Shown here one piece after another: positions 32,165 to 38,616 of a stretch of 38,616 nucleotides of DNA. Origin of the DNA: an uncultured Blautia sp. (GTDB taxonomy: Bacteria; Bacillota; Clostridia; Lachnospirales; Lachnospiraceae); contig CALWSM010000006.1 of the NCBI GenBank assembly GCA_944384185.1, forward strand, positions 1 to 38,616. The letters run 5' to 3'. The translations under genes were made by a program, and so were the position numbers. The notes below the pieces were generated by a model. It was given only the letters and a program-made list of their open reading frames with translations, had not been told where the DNA came from and searched no databases. Numbering within the stretch: position 1 is the first letter of the stretch; each line of letters opens with the position of its first letter.

Positions 32165-33229
32165 TTATCTCCATTCTTCCTCTAATATAGCCATAAGGAT
32201 ATCGTCCCCGTATTGATCCCCATCTTTTACTGCATCCCGGAGAACTCCCTCTCTTCGGAATCCGGCTTTCTCATAAGCCCTTATAGCCCTCGGGTTAAAA
32301 GAAAAGACATCCAGCTCCACCCGGTGGAGCTTCACCTCCCGGAAAGCAAAATCCAGGGTGTGTTTGATCGCCCAGGATCCGATCCCTTTTCCACAGTCTT
32401 CCGGATGGAAAACAGCGATCCGGAAATTCGCCTTTCTCAGCTCCCAGTCGATTTCATTGAGCACACTTTCCCCTATGATCTTTCCCTGGGGAGAAAAGAT
32501 CAAAAAATCGTATCGGTCTTTGTCTTCAACACACTTTTTCAGGAAGCCCACTACCTCGTCATGGGAAAAGTCCGTCCGGCTGCCTGTCAGCCTGGCAATT
32601 TCCGGATCAAAAGGGTGAAAATTGTTTTTATAATATTCCTCAGCGTCTTCCTTTCTGGCCAAACGGAGGCTATAGCCGTCTTTCTCATAAGCCTTGTTCC
32701 TGTGGGAAACGCAGTATTCATACAGGTTAAAATCCGCCCAGCCTGTATCCTCATAGAAAATATTCAGAGAACCTGCATACTGAAAGCCTACCCGCTGATA
32801 CAGCTTCTCTGCCGGAAGGTTCCCTGCCAGAACATCCAGACGGACAGCCTTCAGCCCTCTGTCCGCCGCTATCTTCACTGTCTCTTCCATCATCTTTCTC
32901 CCCAGTCCCCGGCCAAAGAATCTGGGATGAACGCCAAAGGTATGCACCGCCAGGACCTGGTCCTCCCCGGCTTTGGTCGGCCAGGAGATTTCCTGATACC
33001 GCTCATTGCAGGTCTGGTTTAAGATCATGCATGCTGCGGTCTGTCCCTCTTCTTCCCCTATATAAAGCTCCCCTTTTTCAAGGGCTTCCCTGAGCATTTC
33101 CAAGGTAGGATAGATGTCCTTTTTCCATCCGGGCTTATATTCTGCGTCCTGTATCTCCTCAATAAGTGAATCATAAAAATCCTTTACTTTTCCCAGTTCC
33201 TCTATGTTTCCGATCCTTATGCCAAACAT
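32165..33229 (-). CDS. tandem GNAT acetyltransferase fusion
   Basis: A 354-residue protein made of two GNAT domains. Domain 1 (about 1-165) has VLAVHTFGVHPRFFGRGLGRKMM, the acetyl-CoA motif A (Q/RxxGxG/A), and LYQRVGFQYAGS. Domain 2 (about 180-354) is RimJ-like, with FRIAVFHPEDCGKGIGSWAIKHTL, VFSFNPRAIRAYEKAGFRREGVLRDAV. Both acetyl-CoA-binding loops look intact (RFFGRGLG and EDCGKGIG). Substrates unknown: small amines, antibiotics or protein N-termini are possible for each half. Next gene of the same family lies 84 bp upstream, which hints at local duplication of this fold. Confidence 0.9.
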   Translation of the reverse strand: MFGIRIGNIEELGKVKDFYDSLIEEIQDAEYKPGWKKDIYPTLEMLREALEKGELYIGEEEGQTAACMILNQTCNERYQEISWPTKAGEDQVLAVHTFGVHPRFFGRGLGRKMMEETVKIAADRGLKAVRLDVLAGNLPAEKLYQRVGFQYAGSLNIFYEDTGWADFNLYEYCVSHRNKAYEKDGYSLRLARKEDAEEYYKNNFHPFDPEIARLTGSRTDFSHDEVVGFLKKCVEDKDRYDFLIFSPQGKIIGESVLNEIDWELRKANFRIAVFHPEDCGKGIGSWAIKHTLDFAFREVKLHRVELDVFSFNPRAIRAYEKAGFRREGVLRDAVKDGDQYGDDILMAILEEEWR

Positions 33230-33312
33230 CTCTTTCTCCTTAATCTGTCCTGCTCTCTCCCCGGCGTTTGTCTGTTCTGCCGTCTATTCTCCGGAGCTGT
33301 ATTTCCAGCTTC

Positions 33313-33819
33313 TTACTCCTCTGCACACTTTCCGTAAATACAAAGATTGAAGGTCTTGTCGCCCTTTGTAACCGCTTTTTTCATAACTCCTTCCAGAACA
33401 AATCCATTCTTTTCCAGCACCTTTCTGGAAGGCGTATTGGGCTCATAGACCAATCCGGTGATGCGGATAAGCTCCAGTTCTTTATAAGCCAGGGGACAGA
33501 TCTGTCCCACTGCTTCCGTCATGATCCCCCGGGAATAGTATTCTTGATTCAGCATATAGCCGATCTCTCCGTCCCTTCTGTAAACATCGGCTTTTCTCTC
33601 CACGGAAATATTTCCAACGATCTTTCCGTCTGCCAGGATCGCCCGGAAGACCCCTTCCTTTCCCTCCTGCTTTTCCGCCATGCCGATCCACCACCGGGCG
33701 TTCTCCTCTGTATAAGGATAGGGCAGACGGTCCGAGAGAAACTGCCTGTCTGCATTGTGGCATAACCAGGCCAGATCTTTTTTATCTTCCAAAGTCCAGG
33801 GTTTTAATTCTATTTTCAT
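33313..33819 (-). CDS. RimJ-like GNAT acetyltransferase
   Basis: A 168-residue single-domain N-acetyltransferase. Motifs: IVGNISVERKADVYRRDGEIGYMLNQEYYSRGIMTEAV (acetyl-CoA-binding YYSRGIMTEA) and LIRITGLVYEPNTPSRKVLEKNGFVLEGVMKKAV. I chose the MKIELKP start, with AGGAG about 9 nt upstream, rather than one 14 codons earlier that would begin at the -10 of the promoter. Its own promoter separates it from the adhesin gene. Substrate unknown. Confidence 0.92.
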   Translation of the reverse strand: MKIELKPWTLEDKKDLAWLCHNADRQFLSDRLPYPYTEENARWWIGMAEKQEGKEGVFRAILADGKIVGNISVERKADVYRRDGEIGYMLNQEYYSRGIMTEAVGQICPLAYKELELIRITGLVYEPNTPSRKVLEKNGFVLEGVMKKAVTKGDKTFNLCIYGKCAEE

Positions 33820-33851
33820 GAGTACGCTCTCCTCTCCTGTAAGATGTCTAC

Positions 33852-33880
33852 ATTCTATCACAGAGCGGTTCCCGTAACAA
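33852..33880 (-). promoter_or_regulatory. promoter of the single GNAT gene
   Basis: On the minus strand: TTGTTA, 17-bp spacer, TAGAAT. An inverted repeat CGGTT/AACCG brackets the -35. No terminator for the adhesin gene was recognised in this 87-bp gap. Confidence 0.55.
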
Positions 33881-33906
33881 CCGGCGATTCTTCACAGCTT
33901 TAGACC

Positions 33907-36900
33907 TTATGGATTCCTTCTTCTCCTCACTGCCAAGGCTGTTACAGCCCCGGCAAAGACCAGTATACAGAAAAGTTCAGCAACAGGCCCTTCGTCTCCT
34001 GTTTTCACAGAAGCAGTGCCGGAGGATCCCGCCGGGGCTTCCTGTGGTTCCGGCTCTTTATTCTCCACCGGGATCTCGGTCTTATGTTCCGGATAGCTTA
34101 CCGTCTGGTTTTTGTCTTTCAGATCCCTGTGGGCATTTACTTCTTTATCCTTTACATACAGGCTTTCAAAAACCACGATCTCCGGACTTTTCAGCGCTGT
34201 GCTGTCAAAGGAAAACTCCAGGACTACAGCGCCTTCTGCTTTTTCCGGGGTAAAAGTCTTTTCTCCGGTAACTTCCTTTTCGTTGATCAGAAGTGGGGTT
34301 CCGGTGGATTTATTCATCAGGATTCCTTTCAGGGTATACTCCTGTCCTGGGATCAGGTTCTGGTAAGTCACCGTATCTGCGATCACCGTCTGCTCCTTCC
34401 GGGTTCCCTCCTGAAGTCCCGTCTCTTTATCCTTTGCCTGGGTTTTAAGATCCGGATAATGAACGCTCTGAGCCTCGTCATGGATATCTGCATGAGCGGC
34501 CACCTCTGCCCCGTTATACAGAAGCTTCTCAAAGGCCACCACCGTCTGTCCGTGAAGTAACGTGGAATCCAGTTCATAGACCATCTCTATGCTGCCCTCT
34601 GCTTTTTCCGGAGTAAAACTTTTCTCCTCTGTGATCTCTTTCCCTTTTCCGTCTTTTACCGGTTCCCCGGTTTCTTTATTTATGAGCGTGCCCTTCACCG
34701 TATACTCTTTTTCAGGAAGCAGCCCCGCATAGGTAACGGTATCCACCACAGCGGCCTTCCCGCTGACGGTTCCGGTATGGTTCCCGGTAATACTATCCGC
34801 TGCATTGGTGTGGAGCCGGGGAAAGGTCACCGTCTGTCCCTCGTCGCAGATATCCTTGTGCTCCCCGATGAGATGCCCGTCGCTGTACAGCTCTTCGTAG
34901 ACAACGACCTGCTTTCCTGCCAGGGCAGAAGCGTCAAAGGTGAAGTTCACTTTTACTGTGCCGTCCGGAGCCTCTGGTTTAAAGCTGGTTTCTGCCTTGA
35001 TCTCTTTTCCTTCGGCGTCTTTTGCCGGTTTCCCGCTTATTTTATCCATAAGAGTTCCCAAAAGCCGGTATTTCTTTTTGGGCTGAAGGTTTTTATAGGA
35101 GACCTCATCCGTCAGGGCAGCCTCCTCATCTGCTTTTGCCATATTGGCGTTTGTTTCCTGATCCATAGCCTTTGTGCTGATCTCAGGAAAATGGATCGTC
35201 TGATCTTCGTCTGTAATATCCTTGTGATCGGTTATCAGATTTTCCTTTAAATATAATTCCTCAAACACTACCACGTCTGCTCCGGCCATCCTGCTGCTGT
35301 CAAAGGTAAATTCCATCTCTACAGAGCCCATTGGCTTCTTTGCAGAAAAAGTCTTCTGTGCAGTGACCGGATTTCCCTTATCATCTGTCACCGGTTCCCC
35401 AGTCTCCTGATTCATGAGAGTTCCCTTTAAGGTATATTCCTCTCCCTTTTGCAGGTTCGCATACGCAACGGTATCGATGATCGTGGTATTTTTCCCCGCC
35501 GGGGCATAATGTCCTTCTGTGCTGCTGTCCATGGCTGTAGTCCTGATCTCTGCCAGGTCGCTGTCGTCTGTCAGGGTTCCAAGCGGAATGGTATAGTGAT
35601 CTCTGTATATGGTAATTTCAACAGAAAGAAGCTTATAGCCTTTATTTTCTTCGCATCTCTGCTCTTCGATCCTATAAGTATCATAAGGCAGCGCACCTTT
35701 CTCATCATTTACCGGTACCTCTTTATCTGTGGTTCCGGAAAACCAAAGGCCGTCTTTGGAGGTTTCTCCCCGGTTTGTGTTCTGGCTATGGGGATTCCAT
35801 GCAGAAGAAGTATCCACCTGGCCGTTTATATCCGATACCACTATATGGGATTCCCCTGTGGTCTTGCTGGTGATCTTAAAGGGTACGTTCGCCAGCCGCT
35901 CCAGGGTGCCGTCTGCTACTTTTACAAATTTCAGATCTCCCCGTTTTATCTGGTTTTGGATGGCGCCTTCCTTATGATCCAGAGAAACGATCTTGCCCTC
36001 TTCCCGGATCTGGAAGGTCCTGGTTTCGGCTCCATCTGGCAGATAGCCGTCTGGCGCCTGAACTTCCGCAACCTGATAGGTACCGTAAGGCAGCCAGTCT
36101 TCGGCTGATGTCCAAAGACCGTTTTCCTCTGTTTCCACCGTTGCGATCACTTCGCCAGGATCATACATCCGGCCATCCACCAGAACGGCGTTCGCAGAGC
36201 AGTTGGTAATGGTAAATCTCCCTCCTTTTAAGACTGCGCTGCCCTGGGGCTTTCGCTCATTAGTCTCTATACTCCATTTCGCAACTCTTACGCCCCCTCG
36301 GATAATCTCTTCCCTGCTGGCTACAGTTTTATAGAACACCTCACTGGCGCTGTCTTCTGCAGTAAGCTCCAGGCTGTAGGTCTGAGGGTCTGTCTGATAT
36401 CCGGGAGAAGGGGTTTTTTCTTTTACTGTATAAGTACCCAGAGGCAGTTTTTCGCTTTCTCCCTTCCCCTCTTTATCCGTAGTGATTGTATTTACCACTT
36501 CATTGCTGCTGTTCCGTATCTCGTATACAGCGCCTTCCAGGCTTGCCTGTCCTTGCGCCTCCCCTTTCTCAGAATCTGTTTTCTGGAGCCGGATAACTCC
36601 TTTCTGAGAAGTTTCCAATACAACCGGCCGATTGTATGTTTCCACGATTTCTTCCGTCCCATCTGAAGTGACCGGGCAGATAAAGATTTCCGGGTTAAGC
36701 AGATATCCTGCCGGAGCCTTGGTTTCCTGGATCGTTACGGTTCCAAGGGGTAAAGTGGGATTCCCATTTGGCATATAATAAAAGTCGTCCCCTGAAATTT
36801 TTGCTTTCTCATCAAATGGCACAACCCCATCTTCATTCGTCTTCATGATCCAGGTCCGCTCAGGATCGATCCCCTGCAGGGACGGATCCGTATCATAAAT

Positions 36901-38154
36901 TCCTTTATAATATTTAATTGTAAATTCCGCATTTGCCAGGGAAGCCCCACCCGGAGATTTCCTTTGCTCTTCTTCCTCATCAGCCTTTTCAAGCAAAATT
37001 GCGGCAGGATTGCTCTGAGGAATATCCTGGCAGCTGTATGTAACCGTCTGTCCTCCTGTAACTGTAACGGTTTCTGTGGCAGTATCCAGCGCATACCCCG
37101 ACGGAGCTTTCAATTCCCGGATATCATAATTTCCTTCCGGAAGATCCTCTGCCCTGGCATAACCATTCTCATCTGTTATCAGCACTGCCGCCTGTTCATC
37201 CGTTCCCTGCGCATATACGCCGTACTCCGCTCCGGCCAGGCTGCCATATGCAGGGTTATCCTCCGTCCATTGGGGATTTCCGGAGGCTTTCTGAAGTTCA
37301 ATGGATCCCTTTTGAAGATCCCAGCATCCTCCCATGGTCTGTCCCCTGCCATCTACGTTGAAATAAAAGGCTTTAAAGGAACCCGGCGGATCCGGAAGAC
37401 TTTCTATATTACGGATCTCCCACAGCAATTCTTCTTTCAGATTGTCAGGCGTGCCGAAAAATGCATCCATATCCCCTGTATAACAATAAGATACAATGCA
37501 GTGGCTCATTGCATATTCGCTGTCTTCGCTCCACTCCACAGCTCCTATATTGCCGAAAGCAGCTCTATAGGTTTCATATCCCGGGCCGCCCAGCACATAA
37601 TACATAGCCTTGCGCAGCAGCCCCTCTTCCATAACTGTTGTCTTATAATATCCGTCAGAAGGCGCTGTTTTTCTGGGTTCCAGACAATACGCATAGCGCC
37701 CGTCCACATGGAACCAATGGGTATAATAATCGTGATAATAAACCTTCTCCCCAGTGTCCAGGTAAATTGTTTCCCCGCCATCCCGGACCTCCGGAGGGGC
37801 GGCGGCTTCACCGGTTTCTTCTTGTGCCGCTGCAGATGTGAGCTCTTCCCCGTTCTCCCCTGTATCTATCATTGTTTTATAAAAAGCTATCTGATACCCG
37901 GTCTCCGCTGCCTGGATCTCCCGGAAGGTCCCTTCAGGACTTTCCGTAGAAAGAGGTTCCTCCAAAGCGGCTTTGCCGGCATTCTTCTCCCCATCCTTTC
38001 GTTCTATACTTTCTTTTCCTTCTCTGACAGATACCGGAAGCTCTTTTAATTCTTCTGTTTTCTCTCCGGCAAAAGCCGGAGCATTCTGAAAGAATAAAGA
38101 AAACCCCAAAACTGCCGCCAGGACATATACCACTGTTCTTTTTAACCTTTTCAT
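33907..38154 (-). CDS. cell-wall-anchored adhesin/pilin-like protein with SpaA and VaFE repeats
   Basis: A 1415-residue surface protein. Signal peptide 1-29 (cut after AFA); a low-complexity acidic linker to about 125; a thioester-type head (about 128-280) with Y-C-L-E-P (C157) and later MSHCIVSYCY; then about five SpaA/CnaB domains (about 283-378, 384-510, 519-610, 620-735, 738-865), each with a starting Lys (such as IELQKAS, IRLQKTD) and an ending E motif (IRELKAPSGY, IQETKAPAGY) that could form isopeptide bonds; four VaFE (T-Q ester-bond-type) repeats (869-1354); a Pro/Glu linker; SVKTGDEGP (1382-1390), a hydrophobic helix and RRRRNP. KTGD replaces LPXTG as sorting signal. It probably forms a long stalk binding a host or microbial surface. 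No sortase gene adjoins. Confidence 0.92.
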   Translation of the reverse strand: MKRLKRTVVYVLAAVLGFSLFFQNAPAFAGEKTEELKELPVSVREGKESIERKDGEKNAGKAALEEPLSTESPEGTFREIQAAETGYQIAFYKTMIDTGENGEELTSAAAQEETGEAAAPPEVRDGGETIYLDTGEKVYYHDYYTHWFHVDGRYAYCLEPRKTAPSDGYYKTTVMEEGLLRKAMYYVLGGPGYETYRAAFGNIGAVEWSEDSEYAMSHCIVSYCYTGDMDAFFGTPDNLKEELLWEIRNIESLPDPPGSFKAFYFNVDGRGQTMGGCWDLQKGSIELQKASGNPQWTEDNPAYGSLAGAEYGVYAQGTDEQAAVLITDENGYARAEDLPEGNYDIRELKAPSGYALDTATETVTVTGGQTVTYSCQDIPQSNPAAILLEKADEEEEQRKSPGGASLANAEFTIKYYKGIYDTDPSLQGIDPERTWIMKTNEDGVVPFDEKAKISGDDFYYMPNGNPTLPLGTVTIQETKAPAGYLLNPEIFICPVTSDGTEEIVETYNRPVVLETSQKGVIRLQKTDSEKGEAQGQASLEGAVYEIRNSSNEVVNTITTDKEGKGESEKLPLGTYTVKEKTPSPGYQTDPQTYSLELTAEDSASEVFYKTVASREEIIRGGVRVAKWSIETNERKPQGSAVLKGGRFTITNCSANAVLVDGRMYDPGEVIATVETEENGLWTSAEDWLPYGTYQVAEVQAPDGYLPDGAETRTFQIREEGKIVSLDHKEGAIQNQIKRGDLKFVKVADGTLERLANVPFKITSKTTGESHIVVSDINGQVDTSSAWNPHSQNTNRGETSKDGLWFSGTTDKEVPVNDEKGALPYDTYRIEEQRCEENKGYKLLSVEITIYRDHYTIPLGTLTDDSDLAEIRTTAMDSSTEGHYAPAGKNTTIIDTVAYANLQKGEEYTLKGTLMNQETGEPVTDDKGNPVTAQKTFSAKKPMGSVEMEFTFDSSRMAGADVVVFEELYLKENLITDHKDITDEDQTIHFPEISTKAMDQETNANMAKADEEAALTDEVSYKNLQPKKKYRLLGTLMDKISGKPAKDAEGKEIKAETSFKPEAPDGTVKVNFTFDASALAGKQVVVYEELYSDGHLIGEHKDICDEGQTVTFPRLHTNAADSITGNHTGTVSGKAAVVDTVTYAGLLPEKEYTVKGTLINKETGEPVKDGKGKEITEEKSFTPEKAEGSIEMVYELDSTLLHGQTVVAFEKLLYNGAEVAAHADIHDEAQSVHYPDLKTQAKDKETGLQEGTRKEQTVIADTVTYQNLIPGQEYTLKGILMNKSTGTPLLINEKEVTGEKTFTPEKAEGAVVLEFSFDSTALKSPEIVVFESLYVKDKEVNAHRDLKDKNQTVSYPEHKTEIPVENKEPEPQEAPAGSSGTASVKTGDEGPVAELFCILVFAGAVTALAVRRRRNP
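34093..35550 (-). repeat. four tandem VaFE repeats within the adhesin gene
   Basis: Four in-frame units of 121-122 codons. Each has D-x-V-x-Y(x)NL near the start, GTLMN/GTLIN, a TGEP-like turn, (S/T)F-x-(P/A)-(E/K)-x-x-x-G-(S/T/A), (F/L)DS, V(V/A)(F/Y)E and H-x-D(I/L)-x-D(E/K)-x-Q(T/S). The units are diverged at residue level, so this is old duplication, not recent slippage. Confidence 0.85.
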
Positions 38155-38169
38155 ATATGGCTTCCTTTC

Positions 38170-38253
38170 TTATTTTTTTGTTTTCAGGTACAAAAAGATA
38201 CTCCTTAGAGTTCCTCTGAGATCATGCTTCCCCTTCCGGGTCCACCTGCACAA
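38170..38253 (-). CDS. possible 27-codon leader ORF before the adhesin
   Basis: A TTG lies 8 nt after a perfect AAAGGAGG (38269-38262), a stronger site than that of the adhesin itself. It opens a frame of 27 codons rich in Arg and Lys (beginning TTG TGC AGG TGG) that ends with TAA 15 bp before the adhesin ATG. A GTG just next to it would give only nine codons. No homology is claimed; it may be a translated leader that controls the adhesin or may be spurious. Confidence 0.3.
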   Translation of the reverse strand: MCRWTRKGKHDLRGTLRSIFLYLKTKK

Positions 38254-38295
38254 TGGCACCGCCTCCTTTCCAGCAGAAAACAAATCCTCTTCAAA

Positions 38296-38415
38296 GCCTA
38301 TAACCGGCAATTGCAGGCATATCCCCTGGGCCTAACGCCGTCAGGGCAAAAAATGTTTGGGATATATGGTGCGAATGCACCCGGAGAATTAAGCCGACAG
38401 GCTCAAAAAATGTCC
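38296..38415 (-). ncRNA. multi-hairpin structured element in the adhesin 5' leader
   Basis: Four nested or adjacent stems are visible: GCCT/AGGC (38296-38318); ATATCCC/GGGATAT (38319-38365) enclosing CCCTG/CAGGG (38324-38346); GGTGC/GCACC with a 4-nt loop (38368-38381); AGCC/GGCT with a 4-nt loop (38392-38403). A 20-21 nt direct repeat, GCCG(T/A)CAGG..CAAAAAATGT on the plus strand, occurs at 38337-38356 and 38393-38413. Stems are symmetric, so the strand is inferred from the adhesin promoter upstream. It is not a c-di-GMP, T-box, SAM or cobalamin riboswitch by its conserved bases. It may be a riboswitch-like leader, an independent RNA or a dispersed intergenic repeat. Confidence 0.5.
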
Positions 38416-38578
38416 GATAATAGATAAACGAAAATCTTATAAAAAATCAGTCTGCAAAGGGAATCTCTTAAAGATACAACTCTGAAATGAATAAAGAATG
38501 AACCTAGACTTCTGAGAACTGTATAAGAATCTGTTCTCGTAAATAAGATTTGTTTTCATCTTGCTATCTTTTCTAGTT

Positions 38579-38607
38579 AGTATATACCGGATTTTACAAA
38601 GTATCAA
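38579..38607 (-). promoter_or_regulatory. promoter of the adhesin gene
   Basis: On the minus strand: TTGATA, 17-bp spacer, TATACT. The predicted start near 38571 gives a leader of about 415 nt. Between it and the structured element lies an AT-rich stretch with one inverted repeat, GAGAAC/GTTCTC (38514-38538), and nothing else I can name. Confidence 0.55.
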
Positions 38608-38616
38608 CTGGAAATG

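Noticed and set aside
38224..38427. Plus-strand open frame of 67 codons across the structured leader
   Set aside because: It has no clear ribosome binding site, and part of it is only the translation of the direct repeat; stems explain the sequence better.
38230..38430. Riboswitch of known class (c-di-GMP-I/II, T-box, cobalamin, SAM)
   Set aside because: The conserved core bases of these classes are not present; the GGCGGTGCC near 38260 only superficially recalls a T-box.
1..38616. CRISPR array, insertion sequence, prophage or integrative element
   Set aside because: No spaced direct repeats, transposase, integrase or phage genes were found in any frame.

Overview
The window looks like chromosome of a gut-type Clostridia, most likely Lachnospiraceae (Blautia-like). 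The reasons are moderate GC, strong AGGAGG ribosome binding sites, Gram-positive lipoprotein and cell-wall proteins, a selenium-dependent molybdenum hydroxylase maturation operon, and a VaFE-repeat adhesin ending in a KTGD-type sorting signal. No phage, insertion sequence, CRISPR array or conjugation gene is visible. The genus is inferred, not shown.

Layout. (1) 1-4522, minus strand: housekeeping genes for pyruvate kinase (3' end just outside the window), a rhomboid-fold membrane protein with a Cys/His-rich tail, a CorA-type Mg2+ channel and a lactonase-family beta-propeller. (2) 4571-20054: a carbohydrate-utilisation locus. On the minus strand it holds an LplB/LplC-type ABC importer with a large lipoprotein binding protein, a GH35 beta-galactosidase, an AraC regulator and a GH43-like enzyme. 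On the plus strand it holds a GH50-like enzyme at one end and a GH2 enzyme plus a MATE exporter at the other. A LacI regulator lies between importer and GH2. The two outlying plus-strand GH genes share almost the same promoter: a 26-28 bp box, a poor -35 and a 17-bp spacer, which suggests one activator (inferred to be the AraC protein). The importer and lacI promoters carry TGAAA...TTTCA-type operators close to the predicted start of transcription. No transporter ATPase is present, so a shared MsmK-type ATPase encoded elsewhere is expected.

(3) 20064-25390: an RluA-type pseudouridine synthase that may be translated from a leaderless mRNA, then a MacAB-like export system (ATPase, adaptor, permease) and a small four-helix membrane protein whose promoter sits inside a perfect 10-bp inverted repeat. 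(4) 25624-28834: UPF0303/HbpS-like protein, trpS, a methyltransferase and luxS. (5) 28818-31921: a compact selenium/molybdenum operon, DUF3343 - yedF - yqeB - yqeC::mocA, the last being a fusion; no hydroxylase, selD or xdh gene is in view. (6) tRNA-Thr(GGT) and two GNAT acetyltransferase genes, one a tandem fusion. (7) 33907-38616: a 1415-residue wall-anchored adhesin (thioester-like head, about five SpaA/CnaB domains, four VaFE repeats) preceded by a predicted leader of about 415 nt that contains a multi-hairpin element with an internal direct repeat and a possible 27-codon leader ORF.

The parts most worth a second look are the structured leader of the adhesin gene, the shared promoter box of the two GH genes, and the YqeC-MocA fusion operon.
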